Positions 61,353-64,000 of a DNA stretch of 64,000 nucleotides are shown here, one piece after another. Origin of the DNA: Pseudomonas putida (GTDB taxonomy: Bacteria > Pseudomonadota > Gammaproteobacteria > Pseudomonadales > Pseudomonadaceae); the NCBI GenBank assembly GCA_041071465.1, contig CP163498.1, forward strand, positions 1,702,001 through 1,766,000. Reading direction: 5' to 3'. Numbering within the stretch: the first letter of the stretch is position 1; every line of letters starts with the position of its first letter. Under the pieces are notes generated by a model. That model ran no database searches. It was not told the origin of the DNA and saw nothing but the letters and a program-made list of their open reading frames with translations. The position numbers and the translations under genes are program-made.

Positions 61353-61471
61353 GCGGCATCCTCGGGCAAGTTGACGAAAGCGGAGGGAGATTGATGAGAC
61401 TAGACCCTTCGACCGGGAGTGACAGTTACGGTTCGCAGTTTTCATGCCGACGCTGCGATTCCGGCAAAAGG

Positions 61472-61490
61472 TTGTTCATAAATTGAACAA
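61472..61490. promoter_or_regulatory. Operator-like inverted repeat between glgP and the cysteine-cluster gene
   Basis: TTGTTCA-TAAAT-TGAACAA is a perfect 7-base inverted repeat in an AT-rich patch, followed by a TATCAT at 61497-61502 that could be a -10 for the plus-strand gene. Confidence 0.45.
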
Positions 61491-61536
61491 TTCCGGTATC
61501 ATCGCGCGCCCCAAGACCGTGATCCACCCTATAAAG

Positions 61537-61941
61537 ATGAAAACGACCCTGATCGCCGCGGCCGAAGTCGACCGCCTGGAGACCTGGCAGCGCTATACCA
61601 GCAACATGTGCCATGGCTGCCATTCGACCTGCTGCACCCTGCCGGTGGAGGTGAAGATCAAGGATCTGATCCGTATCGGCGTGGTCGACGAGTTCGAAAA
61701 AGACGAACCGCCGAAGAACGTGGCTAAACGCTTGCAGAAGGAAGGCATCATCGAGCGCTTCAACCAGAAGTCGGGGATTTTCACCCTGACCCGGATGAGC
61801 AACGATGACTGCATGTACCTGGATCGTAAAAGCCGCCTGTGCACCATTTATGACAAGCGCCCGGATACCTGCCGCAACCACCCCAAGGTCGGGCCGCGGC
61901 CGGGGTATTGTGCGTACAAGCCCAAAGTGGTTGGGCGCTGA
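61537..61941 (+). CDS. YkgJ-family cysteine cluster protein
   Basis: This 134-residue protein is of the zinc- or iron-chelating cysteine-cluster (YkgJ/UPF0153) type. Cysteines sit in MCHGCHSTCCTLPVEV near residues 25-33 and in DDCMYLDRKSRLCTIYDKRPDTCRNHPKVGPRPGYC at 89-125, enough for a metal site. The function is unknown. ATG at 61537 is preferred because similarity starts there, although its ribosome-binding site is weak; an upstream ATG at 61444 would read through the inverted repeat. Confidence 0.85.
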   Translation: MKTTLIAAAEVDRLETWQRYTSNMCHGCHSTCCTLPVEVKIKDLIRIGVVDEFEKDEPPKNVAKRLQKEGIIERFNQKSGIFTLTRMSNDDCMYLDRKSRLCTIYDKRPDTCRNHPKVGPRPGYCAYKPKVVGR

Positions 61942-61997
61942 TCCTGCGTTGCATTTGAGCCCCTGGGGCTGCTTTGCAGCCTCCAAAATCTCAAGGC

Positions 61998-62036
61998 AAA
62001 AAAAAACGCCCCCGGCCTTTCGACCGGGGGCGTTTT
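61998..62036. terminator. Strong bidirectional terminator
   Basis: Perfect 13-base arms AAAACGCCCCCGG / CCGGGGGCGTTTT around an 8-base loop, with an A9 run before and TTTT at the end of the stem. It separates the convergent cysteine-cluster gene and typA. Confidence 0.93.
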
Positions 62037-62054
62037 CATTCAGCCTGAGCTAAC

Positions 62055-63875
62055 TCAGTTCTTGGCTTTCTTGGCAGCGCGGGTACGCTCGCCTTCGTCC
62101 AGGATCTTCTTGCGCAGACGGATCGACTTCGGCGTCACTTCGCACAGCTCGTCGTCCTGGATGAATTCCAGGGCCTGCTCGAGGGTGTGGCGAACTGGCG
62201 GTACCAGGGCGATGACTTCGTCTTTGCCCGAAGCACGCATGTTGTCGAGCTTCTTGCCTTTGGTCGGGTTCACGCCCAGGTCGTTATCGCGGCTGTTCAG
62301 GCCGATGATCTGACCGTTGTAGATCTCCTGGCCGTGTTCAACGAACAGCTTGCCACGTGCCTGCAGGGTTTCCAGCGAGTAGGTCAGCGCCTTGCCGGTC
62401 TCGACCGAAACCAGTACACCGTTGAGGCGGCCGGACATTTGGCCCGACTTCATGGTGTCGTAGCGATCGAAGATCGAGGTCAGGATGCCTGCACCGTTGG
62501 TCAGGGTCAGGAACTGGTTACGGAAACCGATCAGACCACGGGCTGGAATGTTGTACTCCAGGCGAACACGGCCTTTGCCATCCGGAACCATGTTGGTCAG
62601 GTCGCCTTTACGCAGACCCATCTCTTCCATCACCTTGCCCTGGGATTCTTCAGGGATGTCGATGGTGACGTTCTCGAACGGTTCCTGCTTGACGCCGTCG
62701 ACTTCGCGGATGATCACTTCAGGACGGCCCACAGCCATCTCGAAGCCTTCACGACGCATGGTTTCGATCAGTACCGACAGGTGCAGCTCACCACGGCCCG
62801 AAACCTTGAACTTGTCTGGGGAATCGGTTTCCTGAACGCGCAGAGCAACGTTGTACAGCAGCTCCTTGTCCAGACGGTCCTTGATGTTACGGCTGGTGAC
62901 GAACTTGCCTTCTTTACCGCAGAACGGCGAGTCGTTGACCTGGAAGGTCATCGAAACGGTTGGCTCGTCAACGGTCAGCGGCTTCATCGCTTCTACCGCG
63001 TCCGGGGCGCACAGGGTGTCGGAGATGAACAGCTCGTCGAAACCGCTGATGCAGACGATGTCGCCAGCCTGGGCTTCTTCGACGTCGATGCGGTGCAGGC
63101 CATGGTGACCCATCAGCTTCAGGATACGGCCGTTACGCTTCTTGCCGTTGGTGTCGATGGCGACAACCGGGGTGTTCGGCTTGACGCGACCACGGGCGAT
63201 ACGGCCAACACCGATAACGCCGAGGAAGCTGTTGTAGTCCAGTGCCGAGATTTGCATCTGGAACGGGCCGTCACGGTCAACGGAAGGAGCCGGTACGTTG
63301 TCGATGATCGACTGGTACAGGGCGGTCATGTCTTCGCCCATTTCGGTGTGGTCCAGACCGGCAATGCCGTTCAGGGCCGAGGCGTAGACCACTTTGAAGT
63401 CCAGCTGCTCGTCGGTAGCGCCGAGGTTGTCGAACAGGTCGAAGATCTGGTCCAGAACCCAGTCAGGACGTGCGCCCGGACGGTCAACCTTGTTGATCAC
63501 GACGATTGGCTTCAGGCCGGCTTCGAAGGCCTTCTTGGTCACGAAGCGGGTTTGCGGCATTGGGCCGTCCTGGGCGTCGACCAGCAGCAGCACGGAGTCG
63601 ACCATCGACATTACACGCTCAACCTCGCCACCGAAGTCGGCGTGGCCGGGGGTGTCGACGATGTTGATGTGGTAGCCGTTCCAGTTGATGGCGGTGTTTT
63701 TCGCCAGAATGGTAATACCGCGCTCTTTTTCCTGGTCGTTGGAGTCCATGACGCGCTCGTCGTTGAGCTCGTTACGCTCCAGAGTGCCGGACTGACGCAG
63801 GAGTTTGTCGACCAGGGTGGTTTTACCATGGTCAACGTGGGCGATGATGGCGATGTTACGCAGATTTTCGATCAC
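62055..63875 (-). CDS. typA: Ribosome-associated GTPase TypA/BipA
   Basis: This translational GTPase is involved in ribosome assembly and stress adaptation. It has 606 residues. The G1 motif is [16 protein letters not shown]3 [15 protein letters not shown] and G4 NKVDRPGAR; the carboxy-terminal part has the BipA-specific [20 protein letters not shown] and [14 protein letters not shown] blocks. The start is GTG at 63875, giving [11 protein letters not shown], the standard family start. Confidence 0.97.
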   Translation of the reverse strand: MIENLRNIAIIAHVDHGKTTLVDKLLRQSGTLERNELNDERVMDSNDQEKERGITILAKNTAINWNGYHINIVDTPGHADFGGEVERVMSMVDSVLLLVDAQDGPMPQTRFVTKKAFEAGLKPIVVINKVDRPGARPDWVLDQIFDLFDNLGATDEQLDFKVVYASALNGIAGLDHTEMGEDMTALYQSIIDNVPAPSVDRDGPFQMQISALDYNSFLGVIGVGRIARGRVKPNTPVVAIDTNGKKRNGRILKLMGHHGLHRIDVEEAQAGDIVCISGFDELFISDTLCAPDAVEAMKPLTVDEPTVSMTFQVNDSPFCGKEGKFVTSRNIKDRLDKELLYNVALRVQETDSPDKFKVSGRGELHLSVLIETMRREGFEMAVGRPEVIIREVDGVKQEPFENVTIDIPEESQGKVMEEMGLRKGDLTNMVPDGKGRVRLEYNIPARGLIGFRNQFLTLTNGAGILTSIFDRYDTMKSGQMSGRLNGVLVSVETGKALTYSLETLQARGKLFVEHGQEIYNGQIIGLNSRDNDLGVNPTKGKKLDNMRASGKDEVIALVPPVRHTLEQALEFIQDDELCEVTPKSIRLRKKILDEGERTRAAKKAKN

Positions 63876-63910
63876 AAGTGTATCTCGATCAGAGGATTCG
63901 GTTGCCGCCC

Positions 63911-63939
63911 AGTGTAGGCGGCCAATATGTACTGTTTAA
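63911..63939 (-). promoter_or_regulatory. Possible sigma-70 promoter of typA
   Basis: On the minus strand TTAAAC and TACACT are 17 bases apart, ending 36 bases before the typA start. A GCCGCC/GGCGGC hairpin (63904-63922) overlaps the -10. The match is moderate. Confidence 0.4.
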
Positions 63940-64000
63940 GGCTCAGCGGGCCCGGCGGTCGGGAGGGCGATGGCGGATACTGCCGCCATACAGCCCCGGC

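Noticed and set aside
61444..61536. An upstream ATG extending the cysteine-cluster protein by 31 residues
   Set aside because: The added sequence covers the inverted repeat and promoter-like bases and has no similarity to the family.
1..64000. tRNA, rRNA, integrase or insertion-sequence genes
   Set aside because: None was recognised on reading both strands; gaps are short and filled with hairpins, promoters and REP-like elements.

Overview
The window is a piece of a high-GC gammaproteobacterial chromosome, almost certainly from the Pseudomonas putida group. The pointers are near-verbatim matches (from memory) to P. putida histidine-utilisation and medium-chain PHA proteins, the gene order pilGHIJ-chpA / gshB / tonB / yqgE / ruvX / pyrR-pyrB-pyrC' / hslVU / phaC1ZC2D-phaFI / ubiE-ubiJ-ubiB / hisI-hisE / tatABC / rsmE, and several intergenic hairpins of the P. 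putida REP type. No tRNA, rRNA, insertion sequence, integrase or CRISPR array was found. Coding density is very high and no gene-free stretch exceeds 300 bases.

Layout. 1-6.4 kb (minus strand): the Pil-Chp chemosensory system for type IV pili (pilG, pilH, pilI, pilJ and the start of the giant CheA-like chpA, which runs off the left edge). 6.6-12.5 kb (plus): glutathione synthetase, a TonB-like protein, YqgE, RuvX, then pyrR-pyrB-pyrC' for pyrimidines. 12.7-15.2 kb: the HslVU protease behind a textbook heat-shock promoter, and a DUF971 protein. 15.5-21.8 kb: the PHA cluster (two synthases, depolymerase, PhaD regulator, phasins PhaF and PhaI). 21.9-26.6 kb: a 1565-residue protein resembling the large DUF6543 / 'dermonecrotic toxin domain' proteins of pseudomonads, between phaI and a small PHA-system gene; this is the one clearly accessory-looking locus. 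27-33 kb: ubiquinone, histidine, Tat export and RsmE genes, mostly overlapping start-to-stop. 33.1-37.2 kb: two tandem chemoreceptors, each preceded by a FliA (sigma-28)-like promoter. 37.2-39.8 kb: a polar amino acid ABC importer. 40.0-44.3 kb: opgGH for periplasmic glucans. 44.6-46.0 kb: dtd and pip. 46.0-56.0 kb: the complete hut system, hutCDUHTIG on the minus strand with hutF divergent, and HutC-type operators at both promoter regions. 56.0-64.0 kb: lipocalin, small lipoprotein, DUF924 protein, fbp, glgP, a cysteine-cluster protein and typA.

The strongest global oddity is technical: seven otherwise full-length, well-conserved genes (chpA, phaC1, phaC2, tatA, the first chemoreceptor gene, opgG, hutG) each carry one single-base frameshift. 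Six fit loss of one base from a short homopolymer run, one fits an extra base. Restoring one base gives exactly the expected family length in the complete genes. This looks like homopolymer error in the assembly rather than gene decay, so the affected genes are annotated across their intended span.
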